Assembly (NCBI RefSeq): GCF_002261475.1 | Contig: NZ_NEVN01000010.1 | Coordinates: forward strand, 1-64,000 | Direction of reading: 5' to 3' | DNA length: 64,000 nucleotides | From: Bordetella genomosp. 5 | Lineage (GTDB): Bacteria > Pseudomonadota > Gammaproteobacteria > Burkholderiales > Burkholderiaceae_B | Shown here: positions 7,003 to 15,007 of the stretch, in pieces | Layout: the number at the start of each line of letters is the position of its first letter | Numbering within the stretch: the first letter of the stretch is position 1 | Notes under the pieces: generated by a model | What the model saw: the letters and a program-made list of their open reading frames with translations, nothing else | Database searches by the model: none | Told to the model about the DNA's origin: nothing | Program-made: the position numbers and the translations under genes

Positions 7003-8724
7003 ATGACGCCCATTCAGGCACTACAGCGTGCAACGACGCTACACGACTTGGCAACGATCTTAAGCTTCCAGCCTAAGACCTTGTCCTACTTGTTATACGT
7101 CGCTAGTGACACGCAAAAATATAGGTCGTTCGAACTGCCAAAGAAGACCGGGGGCACTCGGACCATTAGCGCTCCAACTGACAAGTTAAAACGCCTTCAG
7201 TCCAACCTGGCGGACCTCTTGCAGCGTTGCCTAGACGACCTAAAAATTTCTGCCGAATACAGCGATAGCGCCTCGCATGGATTCCAGCGGGGAAAAAGTA
7301 TAATAAGCAACGCCGCTCAGCACCGAGCTAAACGCTATGTATTCAACATAGACATCGCCAATTTTTTCGGAGCGATTAATTTCGGCCGAATACGCGGTTT
7401 CTTGATCAAAGACACTCGATTCGCGCTTCATCCTACTATAGCTACAATAATCGCCCAAATAGCATGCCGCGAGAATTCGCTTCCGCAAGGAAGTCCCTGC
7501 TCACCCATAATCGCGAACCTGGTGGGCAACATCCTCGATCGGCGATTGATAGCTTTAGCTGCAAAATATGGTTGCACCTACACTCGCTACGCAGACGACC
7601 TGACATTTTCTACAAATAAAAAAGTTTTTCCGCCGCGCATTGCCTCTCGAACGACGGATCACACGTGGGCAGCTGGCGAAGAGCTACTAGCGGTCCTACA
7701 GGCGTCTCGCTTCTCCCCGAACCCGCAGAAGACGAGAATGCAATACAAGACGTCTCGGCAGGAGGTGACCGGCCTGATCGCAAACAAGAAAGTAAACGTC
7801 CGAAGCGACTATCGGAAGCGCGTAAGAGCGATGGTTCATCGCCTGTTTAGCACCGGCAGCTTTAACCTGCCCGAAAATCCGACGCCAGGGGCAGGGCGTA
7901 CGCGCGATGCTGAGCCCGGGACACTCAATCAACTGCATGGCATGCTCAGCTTTATAGATAGCGTCGATCAATACAACATTCAGCGAAGCAAATTAAAGCT
8001 CGACCAGCTGTCACAGAAAGAAAAGACCTACAGAAAATTTTTACTCTACAAGGACTTCTACCTAGCGGAGCAAGCGATAATTCTTTGCGAGGGCAAAACA
8101 GACAATATCTACCTCCGAAATGCAATAAAAGGACTTCCTAACGACTTTCCGCTTCTGGGATCAAATGACTCACCCGATCAGTTCAAAATAAACGTTCGAT
8201 TCTATCGGTACGCGGAATCTTCCACTGGTCGAATCCTCGGACTCAGCGGCGGAACCGGCGATTTTCCAAACTTTATCAACGCCTACTTAACCGCCCTGGC
8301 CCAGTTTCCAGCATTAAAGATACGGCATCCGGTCATTATATTGATCGACAATGATTCCGGGGCTAGACCGCTGTACAGCTCTCTTGCGCAAAGGCTACAC
8401 CGCAAGATAGATCCGCGCGAGTCGTTCATACACGTGGAAAGCAATCTGTATGTGGTGGCCACTCCGATCATTGAACCAGCAAGTGAATCAATGATCGAAG
8501 ATTTCTTCGACGAGACTACGAAAAAACTCGTTGTCAAGAACCGTCATTTCGATCCGAGAGACGATGCCGATCAGAGATACTTCTATGGAAAGAATACTTT
8601 TGCCACAGAGGTCGTAGAGCGCTTCTCCGACTCAATCGACTTCTCCGGATTCTCAGAGCTGCTTTGTCGGATAGAGATGGCAATTCGACACTTTCACAGC
8701 GCTCACAGTCCTGCAAACTCTTGA
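7003..8724 (+). CDS. Retron reverse transcriptase fused to a TOPRIM effector domain
   Basis: Anti-phage retron protein, 573 aa. The RT domain (about 20-320) shows FNIDIANFF (D117), LPQGSPCSP (160-168), the catalytic YADD (196-199) and the retron hallmark VTG (255-257). The C-terminal part (about 355-500) is a TOPRIM nuclease-like domain, with the conserved Glu in EGKTD (E363) and the acidic pair DND (D449, D451). This architecture and length match Retron-Eco2 (Ec67, 586 aa), in which the RT makes msDNA and the fused TOPRIM acts as toxin. The gene lies 12 bp after the msr-msd repeat. It is visibly richer in A+T than its neighbours (many ATA, AAA and TTA codons), consistent with horizontal transfer. 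No clear Shine-Dalgarno sequence precedes the ATG. Confidence 0.93.
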   Translation: MTPIQALQRATTLHDLATILSFQPKTLSYLLYVASDTQKYRSFELPKKTGGTRTISAPTDKLKRLQSNLADLLQRCLDDLKISAEYSDSASHGFQRGKSIISNAAQHRAKRYVFNIDIANFFGAINFGRIRGFLIKDTRFALHPTIATIIAQIACRENSLPQGSPCSPIIANLVGNILDRRLIALAAKYGCTYTRYADDLTFSTNKKVFPPRIASRTTDHTWAAGEELLAVLQASRFSPNPQKTRMQYKTSRQEVTGLIANKKVNVRSDYRKRVRAMVHRLFSTGSFNLPENPTPGAGRTRDAEPGTLNQLHGMLSFIDSVDQYNIQRSKLKLDQLSQKEKTYRKFLLYKDFYLAEQAIILCEGKTDNIYLRNAIKGLPNDFPLLGSNDSPDQFKINVRFYRYAESSTGRILGLSGGTGDFPNFINAYLTALAQFPALKIRHPVIILIDNDSGARPLYSSLAQRLHRKIDPRESFIHVESNLYVVATPIIEPASESMIEDFFDETTKKLVVKNRHFDPRDDADQRYFYGKNTFATEVVERFSDSIDFSGFSELLCRIEMAIRHFHSAHSPANS

Positions 8725-8811
8725 ACAACAGGGGCGAGGGACGGTCGGCCTCGACTTGAATGATTAGAACGTCCTCGCATTTACCGGAGATGGGAAACTA
8801 ACCCCGCTCTC

Positions 8812-9789
8812 TCAATCCGCCTTGATCCCCGCCTCCTTCACGACCTTGCCCCACTTCTGCAGATCTGACGCGATCAGGGCCTTGTAGTCGTCCGGAGTGC
8901 CGCCCTGAACCTCGATGCCGGCGGCTTCGAGTTTGGCGCGCACGTCGGGCTGTTTGAGGGCGGCGTTGATGGCGGTATTGAGCTTGGCCACGATTTCCTT
9001 GGGCGTGCCGGCCGGGGCGAGGAAGCCGCCGTTGGTGTTGGCGTTGTAGCCCTTGAAGCCTTGCTCTTCGGCGGTGGGCACATCGGGCAGGGCCTTGGCG
9101 CGATGCGAGGTGGAGACGGCGAGCGCGCGGACGTTGCCGGAGCGGACCTGTTCCTGGATGGCGCTCAAGGTGTCGATGTAGAGCGCGGTGCGGCCGGCCA
9201 AGAGGTCGGGATGCGCGGCGGACGAGCCCTTGTACGGCACCAGCAGCATCGGCGCGCCGCTCACCATCTTGAACATTTCCGCGGCCATTTCCTGGGCGCT
9301 GCCGCGACCGGAGGTGGCGAGCTTGGCCTCGTCGGGGTTGGCCTTCAGCCACGCGACGAACTCGGGCAGCGTCTTGGCCGGGATCTTCGGATAGACGGCA
9401 AAGACCAGCGGGATCTCGTGGGTGTAGACAATCGGCTCGAAGCTCTTCTGCGGATCCCAGCCCAGATTCTTGAAGAGGTACTTGTTGATGTTGTGGCTGC
9501 CGCCCACGATGCCGATGGTGTAGCCGTCGGGCTTGGCATTGGCGAGCAGTTCGGTGCCGAGATTGTTGGACGCGCCCGGGCGGTTGTCCACGATCACGGG
9601 CTGGCCCAGCGACGCGGTGAGCTTTTCGCCGACGACGCGTGCGATCAGGTCGATGCCACCGCCCGGCGGCGCGGGCACGATGATCTTGACGGGATGATTC
9701 GGATAAGCGGCCTGCGCGAACGCGTGGCTGGGCGCGAGGGTCCAGGCGGCGGCGACGGCGAGGGTCTGGATAAGCGTGTTCAGTTTCAT
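8812..9789 (-). CDS. Bug-family tripartite tricarboxylate-type solute-binding protein
   Basis: Periplasmic carboxylate receptor, 325 aa. A signal peptide ending SHAFAQ-A leads into YPNHPVKIIVPAPPGGG, the Bug N-terminal signature, and the RPGASNNLGTELLANAKPDG loop. It is preceded by a 217-bp gap and then by the SDR, FAH hydrolase and 2-hydroxyacid dehydrogenase genes on the same strand, so it may be the last member of that catabolic operon or have its own promoter in 9790-10006. No membrane partner is nearby. The substrate cannot be told from sequence. Confidence 0.9.
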   Translation of the reverse strand: MKLNTLIQTLAVAAAWTLAPSHAFAQAAYPNHPVKIIVPAPPGGGIDLIARVVGEKLTASLGQPVIVDNRPGASNNLGTELLANAKPDGYTIGIVGGSHNINKYLFKNLGWDPQKSFEPIVYTHEIPLVFAVYPKIPAKTLPEFVAWLKANPDEAKLATSGRGSAQEMAAEMFKMVSGAPMLLVPYKGSSAAHPDLLAGRTALYIDTLSAIQEQVRSGNVRALAVSTSHRAKALPDVPTAEEQGFKGYNANTNGGFLAPAGTPKEIVAKLNTAINAALKQPDVRAKLEAAGIEVQGGTPDDYKALIASDLQKWGKVVKEAGIKAD

Positions 9790-10006
9790 GCATGTCTCCG
9801 TTGGGGAGGCCGGCTCCTGCGCCGACTCTTGTGGATACCGTCAGCCACCAGGGCCACGGGTTGTGAGGTCCGCCGGCGCGGGTTGCGGCCGGCGGCGTGT
9901 ATCGCTGCCACATCGCGGCGCCGCGTCGCTCTCGGCGCGGTGCCGTACTGCCTACGACTTCACTTCAATCCCTGATGCACGGCCGGCGTGCAGCCCTGCG
10001 ACCGCG

Positions 10007-10771
10007 TCAGCCGCGGCCCACGAACGGCATCCCGCTCGCCATGACCGTCATCGTCAATACATTGGCGTCCAGCGGCAGGCTGGCCATGTAGCGGACCGCG
10101 CTGGCGACGTGCTTCGCGTCCATCATGGGTTCGGCCGCGACGGTGCCGTTGGCCTGCAACACGCCACGCGTCATGCGCTCGGACAGCTCGGTGAGCGCGT
10201 TGCCGATATCGACCTGGCTGGCGACGATGTTGAACGCACGGCCATCGAGCGCGAGCGCCTTGGTGAGGCCCGTGACGGCGTGCTTGCTGGCGGTGTACGG
10301 CGCCGTGAAGGGCCGCGGCGTGTGCGCCGAGATCGAGCCGTTGTTGATGATCCGGCCACCCTGCGGGGATTGACGCCGCATCAGCGCGAAGGCCGCGCGG
10401 GCGCACAGAAACACACCCGTCACGTTGGTGTTGATCACGCTGAACCACTTCTCGAGCGGCAGCTCGTCCATCGGCACGGCGGGCGCATTGACGCCCGCGT
10501 TGTTGAACACCAGGTCGAGCCGGCCATAACGGGACTCGATGGCATCGAACAGCGCCTGAACGCTCGCGGGATCGGTCACGTCGGTCGGTATCGCGCAGGC
10601 CGTCTGGCCACGGGCGGCGGCCTCTTCCTGCAGGATGTTCAGGGGCTCGGCACGGCGGCCGGCGAGCACGACCGTCCAGCCGTCGTCGAGCAGGGCCAGC
10701 GCGGTGACGCGGCCGACGCCGCTGCCGGCGCCGGTCACGAGGGCAATACGAGGGGTGGTGCTTGCGTTCAA
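10007..10771 (-). CDS. Short-chain dehydrogenase/reductase (SDR)
   Basis: NAD(P)-dependent oxidoreductase of the classical SDR type, 254 aa. The nucleotide-binding motif TGAGSGVG is near residue 14, the structural NNAG near 91, and the catalytic Ser with Y-x3-K as YTASK near 160. It lies 54 bp after the FAH-family hydrolase gene and shares the strand with the 2-hydroxyacid dehydrogenase and Bug genes, suggesting an oxidation or reduction step in degrading an organic acid. Arg residues after the first strand (AGRRAEP) suggest an NADP preference, but this is a guess. The substrate is unknown. Confidence 0.88.
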   Translation of the reverse strand: MNASTTPRIALVTGAGSGVGRVTALALLDDGWTVVLAGRRAEPLNILQEEAAARGQTACAIPTDVTDPASVQALFDAIESRYGRLDLVFNNAGVNAPAVPMDELPLEKWFSVINTNVTGVFLCARAAFALMRRQSPQGGRIINNGSISAHTPRPFTAPYTASKHAVTGLTKALALDGRAFNIVASQVDIGNALTELSERMTRGVLQANGTVAAEPMMDAKHVASAVRYMASLPLDANVLTMTVMASGMPFVGRG

Positions 10772-10825
10772 GATACGACTCCAGGAAGCGGTGAGGTCAG
10801 GATCGAATTCAAACCATGCGGAGGG

Positions 10826-11530
10826 TCAGGCGGTGCCAGCCGGCGCGGCGCCGACCACGAGCGACAGCTCGCCCAGGCCGGCGATGCCCGCGCGAACGAC
10901 ATCTTCCGGCACAAGTGGCGCCACGCCCGCGGGCGTGCCGGTAAAAATCAGATCGCCGGCCGCAAGCCGGACCGAGCGCGACAACATCGCCACCAGCTGC
11001 GGCACGGACCACAGCAGATCGCCGATATCGGCACGCTGGCGTTCGACGCCGTTGACGGTCAGCCAGATGGCGCCCGTCCTGGCATGCCCCGAGGCAGCGG
11101 CGGGCACCACCGCCGAGCACGGCGCGGAATGATCGAAGGCCTTGGCGGGCTCCCACGGGCCGCCCGCGCGCTTGGCCGCGTGCTGGAGGTCGCGCCGCGT
11201 GAGGTCCAGCCCGGCGGCATAGCCCCAGACGTGGTGCGCGAGCACCCGCGCCGGATCCAGATCCCGGCCGCCCTGCCCTAACGCCACGACCAACTCGATC
11301 TCATGGCAGAAGTCGGTGGTGCCGGGCGGATACGGCAACGTGCCGTCGGCGGGGGCCAATGCGCTCGCGGGCTTCATGAACCAGGCCGGCATGGCCGTGG
11401 GCGCGGGCTCGCCGGCTTGCCAGCGATAGTTGCGCCCGATGCAGAACACGCGGGCGACCGGAAAGCGTTGCGCGCTGCCCGCGATGGGCAGGCTGACGGG
11501 CGCGGGTGGCGCGAAGACGAAGTCGCTCAC
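10826..11530 (-). CDS. Fumarylacetoacetate hydrolase (FAH) family protein
   Basis: Metal-dependent hydrolase or decarboxylase acting on a 2-oxo-acid or acylpyruvate, 234 aa. The FAH core is recognised by VFCIGRNY near residue 30, the acidic metal ligands in CHEIELVVALG near 75, and DLIFTGTPAGV near 190. The length fits the fumarylpyruvate/acylpyruvate hydrolase (YcgM-like) subgroup. It begins 10 bp after the 2-hydroxyacid dehydrogenase stop codon and precedes the SDR gene, so the three are likely co-transcribed. C-C bond hydrolysis of a ring-cleavage product is possible, but no ring-cleavage dioxygenase is present in the window. Confidence 0.88.
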   Translation of the reverse strand: MSDFVFAPPAPVSLPIAGSAQRFPVARVFCIGRNYRWQAGEPAPTAMPAWFMKPASALAPADGTLPYPPGTTDFCHEIELVVALGQGGRDLDPARVLAHHVWGYAAGLDLTRRDLQHAAKRAGGPWEPAKAFDHSAPCSAVVPAAASGHARTGAIWLTVNGVERQRADIGDLLWSVPQLVAMLSRSVRLAAGDLIFTGTPAGVAPLVPEDVVRAGIAGLGELSLVVGAAPAGTA

Positions 11531-11540
11531 GGTGGGCGCC

Positions 11541-12494
11541 TCAGGTCGTCAGGCTCTGGCTCGGCCGCTCGCCGGCCAGGGCCTGCGCAATGCCGGCCAG
11601 CACCATTTCGCCCATGGCGTGGCGGGTCTCCCAGGTGGCGCTGGCGCGGTGCGCCTGCAGCGTCGTGCGGTCGGATGCGCGCAGCGCCTGCGGCACGCGT
11701 GGCTCGTCGACGAAGACGTCCAGGCCCGCGCCCGCGATGCGGCCCGCTTCGATGGCGGCGGCGAGATCGGCCTCGTTGACCAGCCGGCCACGCGCCACGT
11801 TGATGAGATACCCCTGCGCGCCCAACGCGTCGAGCACGGTGGCGTTCACGATGCCTTCGGCCTTGTCGGCCGCCGCGCACAGGATCAGCGCATCGGAATC
11901 GCGCGCGAGCGCCACCAGATCGCCCACGAAGCCATACGGCACATCGTCCATGGCACGCAGATCGGTGTAGCGGATCGGGCAGCCGAACGCCGCGACGCGG
12001 GTCGCGACGGCACGGCCCACGCGGCCCATGCCCACGATGCCGACGCGCATGCCGCTGAATCGGCGCGCGAGCGGGATGGCGCTGGGCGAAGGAAATTTCT
12101 CCCACTGGCCTTCGCGCACGAAGCGGTCGCCCGCCACGATATTGCGACACGCCGCGATCAGCAGACCCACGGCCAGATCGGCCACGTCTTCGGTCAGGGC
12201 GCCGAGCGTGGCGGTGACAGGCAGACCGCGCTCGCGGCAGTACGCCAGATCCACGGCGTCGGTGCCCACACCGTTGACGGCAACGATCTTGAGCGCGGGC
12301 AATTGCTCGAGCATGGCGCGGCTGATGCCGGTATGCCCGCCCGTGATCACCGCGTCGATCCGCGCGCCATGCTCGCGCAGCCATTCCTGGGGTTGCGCCA
12401 TCTCGAAATGCTTGTGCACCTCGTAGCGCTCTGCCAGCGCGTCGTTGATGGCGGGGATGAGAATGGGATTGAGCTGGAGGACCTGTGGCTTCAT
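11541..12494 (-). CDS. D-isomer 2-hydroxyacid dehydrogenase
   Basis: NAD(P)H-dependent 2-hydroxyacid/2-oxoacid oxidoreductase, 317 aa, of the glyoxylate/hydroxypyruvate reductase type. The dinucleotide-binding site is VGIVGMGRVGRAVATRV near the middle, followed by INVARGRLVNEADL, the catalytic Glu in FVDEPRVP and the catalytic His in LQAHRASATWETR. I start at the ATG at 12494 (MKPQVLQL); a longer frame from 12539 adds 15 unlikely residues. It is the first gene of the minus-strand operon running toward the FAH hydrolase and SDR genes, divergent from the citrate synthase-like regulator gene at 12635. The shared 140-bp interval contains a perfect palindrome. Confidence 0.87.
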   Translation of the reverse strand: MKPQVLQLNPILIPAINDALAERYEVHKHFEMAQPQEWLREHGARIDAVITGGHTGISRAMLEQLPALKIVAVNGVGTDAVDLAYCRERGLPVTATLGALTEDVADLAVGLLIAACRNIVAGDRFVREGQWEKFPSPSAIPLARRFSGMRVGIVGMGRVGRAVATRVAAFGCPIRYTDLRAMDDVPYGFVGDLVALARDSDALILCAAADKAEGIVNATVLDALGAQGYLINVARGRLVNEADLAAAIEAGRIAGAGLDVFVDEPRVPQALRASDRTTLQAHRASATWETRHAMGEMVLAGIAQALAGERPSQSLTT

Positions 12495-12581
12495 ATCGGT
12501 GCGCTTCACGTTGCGTTGACTGCCCGGCGGTCCTTCCACAAACCACCGTCTGCAGGAATGGCTCCATGGTATTTATACGTT

Positions 12582-12597
12582 GATTGCCATGGCAATC
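12582..12597. promoter_or_regulatory. Perfect 16-bp palindrome in the divergent promoter region
   Basis: GATTGCCATGGCAATC is fully self-complementary. It is flanked by GTTGAT (12579-12584, overlapping its left end) and ATCAAC (12610-12615), which form a wider inverted pair. It sits between the divergent dehydrogenase operon and the DNA-binding-domain/citrate synthase fusion, and is the most likely operator of that fusion protein or of another local regulator. Confidence 0.5.
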
Positions 12598-12634
12598 TTG
12601 ATCTATAAAATCAACATACAAACTAGGGAAGACC

Positions 12635-13795
12635 ATGGGTTCCTGGATGACGATGGCGCAGGCCTGCGAGCAGCTCGGCGTGCGACCGCAAACCGTGTAC
12701 GCCTATGTGAGCCGCGGCAAGCTCGAAGTGATGGCCGATCCGTCCGACACGCGCCGCAGCCTGTACCGCGCCGAAGACGTGGCCGGCCTCGCGCGGCGCA
12801 AGCAGGCGGGGCGCAAGCACGAGACGCTCGCGGCAAACACCCTATTTGGCGCCGAGCCCAGCATTCCCACGGCGCTGTCGTCCTTCCATCGGCAGCACCT
12901 GTACTACCGCGGCCGCGACGCCATCGTGCTGGCCCGCGAGGCCAGCCTCGAAGAAACGGCCCGCCTGCTGTGGGACGCCGAACAGCCCGTGGCTTTCTCG
13001 TCCGCGGGCCTCGCGCGCGTGGCCAGGCCGGGCCGCGCGGCGGCCTTCGGCGCGCTTGCCGCCCTTACCGCCACGGGTCATTCCACCCATGGCCGGCACC
13101 GCCGGGTCCTGCACGCCGAAGCGCAGGCCTTGATCGGACAGCTTGCGCACGCCTTCGGCGCGCAAGCCGGCGACGAGCCCCTGCATCAACGCTTCGCGGC
13201 GGGCTGGAAGCTGCCCGCCAGCGTGGGCAAGCGCCTGCGCACGGCGCTCGTGCTGCTGGCCGACCATGAGCTCACGAGCTCGGCCTTCGCGGCCCGCATC
13301 ACGGCTTCTACCGGTGCTTCGCTGCCGGCCTGTCTGCTGTCGGGCCTCACGACCTTGTCGGGGCCGCTGCACGGCGATGCGTCGGGCCGCGTGCAGGCGC
13401 TGTTTGCCGATGTGGAGCGGCAAGGTGAAGACCAGGTGATCGCGCATCACTTGTCCACGGGCCTGCCGCTGGCCGGCTTCGGCCATCACCTCTATCCCGA
13501 CGGCGATCCCCGCGCCACCGCGCTGCTCGCGCTGTTCGAGCCCCCCAAGGTCATCGCGCGCTTCATCGAAAAAGGGGTGGCGCTCACCGGCCAGCAACCC
13601 AACATCGACGTGGCGCTCGCCGCCCTGGCGGCCCATCACCGGCTGCCGGCGGACGCGGCTTTCGGCCTGTTCGCCACCGCGCGCAGCGTGGGCCTGATGG
13701 CGCACAGCCTGGAGCAGCTGGGAGAAGCGCAGGTGATCCGCCCACGCGGGCGCTACGTGGGGCCCGCGCCCGAAGGCGCGATCGCGCCGCGATAA
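12635..13795 (+). CDS. Citrate synthase family protein with N-terminal helix-turn-helix
   Basis: Fusion of a MerR/excisionase-like DNA-binding domain (residues 5-60, TMAQACEQLGVRPQTVYAYV) to a citrate synthase domain (about 70-380); 386 aa in total. The synthase residues appear intact: LADHE (H211), GPLHGDAS (H246), GFGHHLYPDGDPRA (H284, followed by the DPRA signature) and PNIDVAL (D325). Such a protein could be a promoter-bound sensor of acyl-CoA/oxo-acid or a moonlighting condensing enzyme. It is divergent from a 2-hydroxyacid dehydrogenase operon across a palindrome. The start is the ATG at 12635, after TAGGGAAG. Confidence 0.88.
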   Translation: MGSWMTMAQACEQLGVRPQTVYAYVSRGKLEVMADPSDTRRSLYRAEDVAGLARRKQAGRKHETLAANTLFGAEPSIPTALSSFHRQHLYYRGRDAIVLAREASLEETARLLWDAEQPVAFSSAGLARVARPGRAAAFGALAALTATGHSTHGRHRRVLHAEAQALIGQLAHAFGAQAGDEPLHQRFAAGWKLPASVGKRLRTALVLLADHELTSSAFAARITASTGASLPACLLSGLTTLSGPLHGDASGRVQALFADVERQGEDQVIAHHLSTGLPLAGFGHHLYPDGDPRATALLALFEPPKVIARFIEKGVALTGQQPNIDVALAALAAHHRLPADAAFGLFATARSVGLMAHSLEQLGEAQVIRPRGRYVGPAPEGAIAPR

Positions 13796-14008
13796 GCAAG
13801 GGCCCGCGCGCGCCGCGGCTGCGCCGGGCCGCTCTCGGGCCGGTGGCGTCGTCCCTGTCGTGGGGCATGCCGGCACCGCCGCCGTGCACGACGCGGTGCG
13901 GAGTTGTCGCAATCTGCAACGGCCTCGCGCCCGGCCCGGCACGGCCCCGGGAAAGGATTACTATCGAAACCCGCACGACTCCCTGTGCGGTCAAGGCACG
14001 CGGCACTC

Positions 14009-14992
14009 ATGCGGTATCGACTTCCTCCCCTGAACTCCCTGCGCATCTTCGAAGCCGTGATGCGCCACGGCTCCATACGCCAGGCGGCCGGCGAGCTCTG
14101 CCTCACGCCTCAGGCCGTGAGCCAGCAACTCAAGCACCTCGAAGCGCATCTCGATCTGCAGCTGTTCCAGCGCGACGTGCGCAGCCTCAAGCCCACGCCC
14201 GCCGCCCAGACCTTCTATCTGCATGTGCGCGATGGGCTGGACCGTTTCGCCGATGGCGTGCAGGCGGTGCAGGTGGCGCCGGCGCGGCCCCAGCTTTCGC
14301 TCTATGTCAGCCCGTATTTCGCGACGGAATTTCTGGTGCCGCGGCTCGGTCAGTTCACCTCGACCGTGCCCGACCTCGATCTGCGCATGGCGGTGGGCGT
14401 GGAGCCGGTGCAGCTCGATGCGCAATCGCTCGACGCCGCCATTCACTGGCATTACCAGGCACCGCCGGGCTTTGCCGAAACGCCGCTGATCGACGATCTC
14501 AAGGTGCTGGTCGCCACGCCCAGCCTGCTGCAGCGGCTGCCGGTCAACGAGCCGCGCGATCTGCTGGCGCACAGTGTGATCTCGTCGCTCGTGACCAACA
14601 CGCTGTGGGAAGACACGCTTACCCTGCTGGGCGTGCACGAGCGGCCGGCGCAGCCGGTGATGCGCTTGCACACCCATGCGGCCATGATGGAGGCCGTGCT
14701 GGCCGGGCTGGGAGTGGGCTTCATCTCGTGGGCCGACGCTGTGCGCGGCGTGCAGTCGGGCCGGCTGGTGGCGCCGTTCGGCATGGATCTGCTCAAACAG
14801 TTGCCACCGCAACAGATGCCGCGCTTCAGCCTGCTGGTGCGGCCAGACCAGGCCTACTCGCCCGTGCTGCGCCAGTTCACGCGCTGGCTGCTCGAAGAGG
14901 TCTGCACCGAAGCGGTGAGCGGCTTTGTGTCGACGTGCCGTCAGGCTCCCGACGAGGAGTCCGACGGCACGGCCCTGCTGCGGCAGGGCTGA
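14009..14992 (+). CDS. LysR-family transcriptional regulator (GcvA-like)
   Basis: LysR-type regulator, 327 aa. The N-terminal winged helix-turn-helix includes SLRIFEAVMRHGSIRQAAGE (about 9-28) and LTPQAVSQQLKHLE, typical of the GcvA/AmpR branch; the rest is a periplasmic-binding-like effector domain starting PQLSLYVSPYFATEFLVPRL. The start at 14009 (MRYRLPPLNSLR) is the family-typical N-terminus; 35 upstream codons in frame are not protein-like. It converges on the MHS transporter gene (16-bp gap), the last gene of the hyuA-hyuB-transporter operon. It may regulate that operon or the upstream synthase gene; no divergent target adjoins its own promoter. Confidence 0.9.
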   Translation: MRYRLPPLNSLRIFEAVMRHGSIRQAAGELCLTPQAVSQQLKHLEAHLDLQLFQRDVRSLKPTPAAQTFYLHVRDGLDRFADGVQAVQVAPARPQLSLYVSPYFATEFLVPRLGQFTSTVPDLDLRMAVGVEPVQLDAQSLDAAIHWHYQAPPGFAETPLIDDLKVLVATPSLLQRLPVNEPRDLLAHSVISSLVTNTLWEDTLTLLGVHERPAQPVMRLHTHAAMMEAVLAGLGVGFISWADAVRGVQSGRLVAPFGMDLLKQLPPQQMPRFSLLVRPDQAYSPVLRQFTRWLLEEVCTEAVSGFVSTCRQAPDEESDGTALLRQG

Positions 14993-15007
14993 CGTGTTCA
15001 GGCCGCG

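Noticed and set aside
6600-8811. Direct repeats flanking the retron as an integration att site
   Set aside because: I compared the sequences left of 6741 and right of 8724 and found no shared repeat; no integrase or tRNA gene is present.
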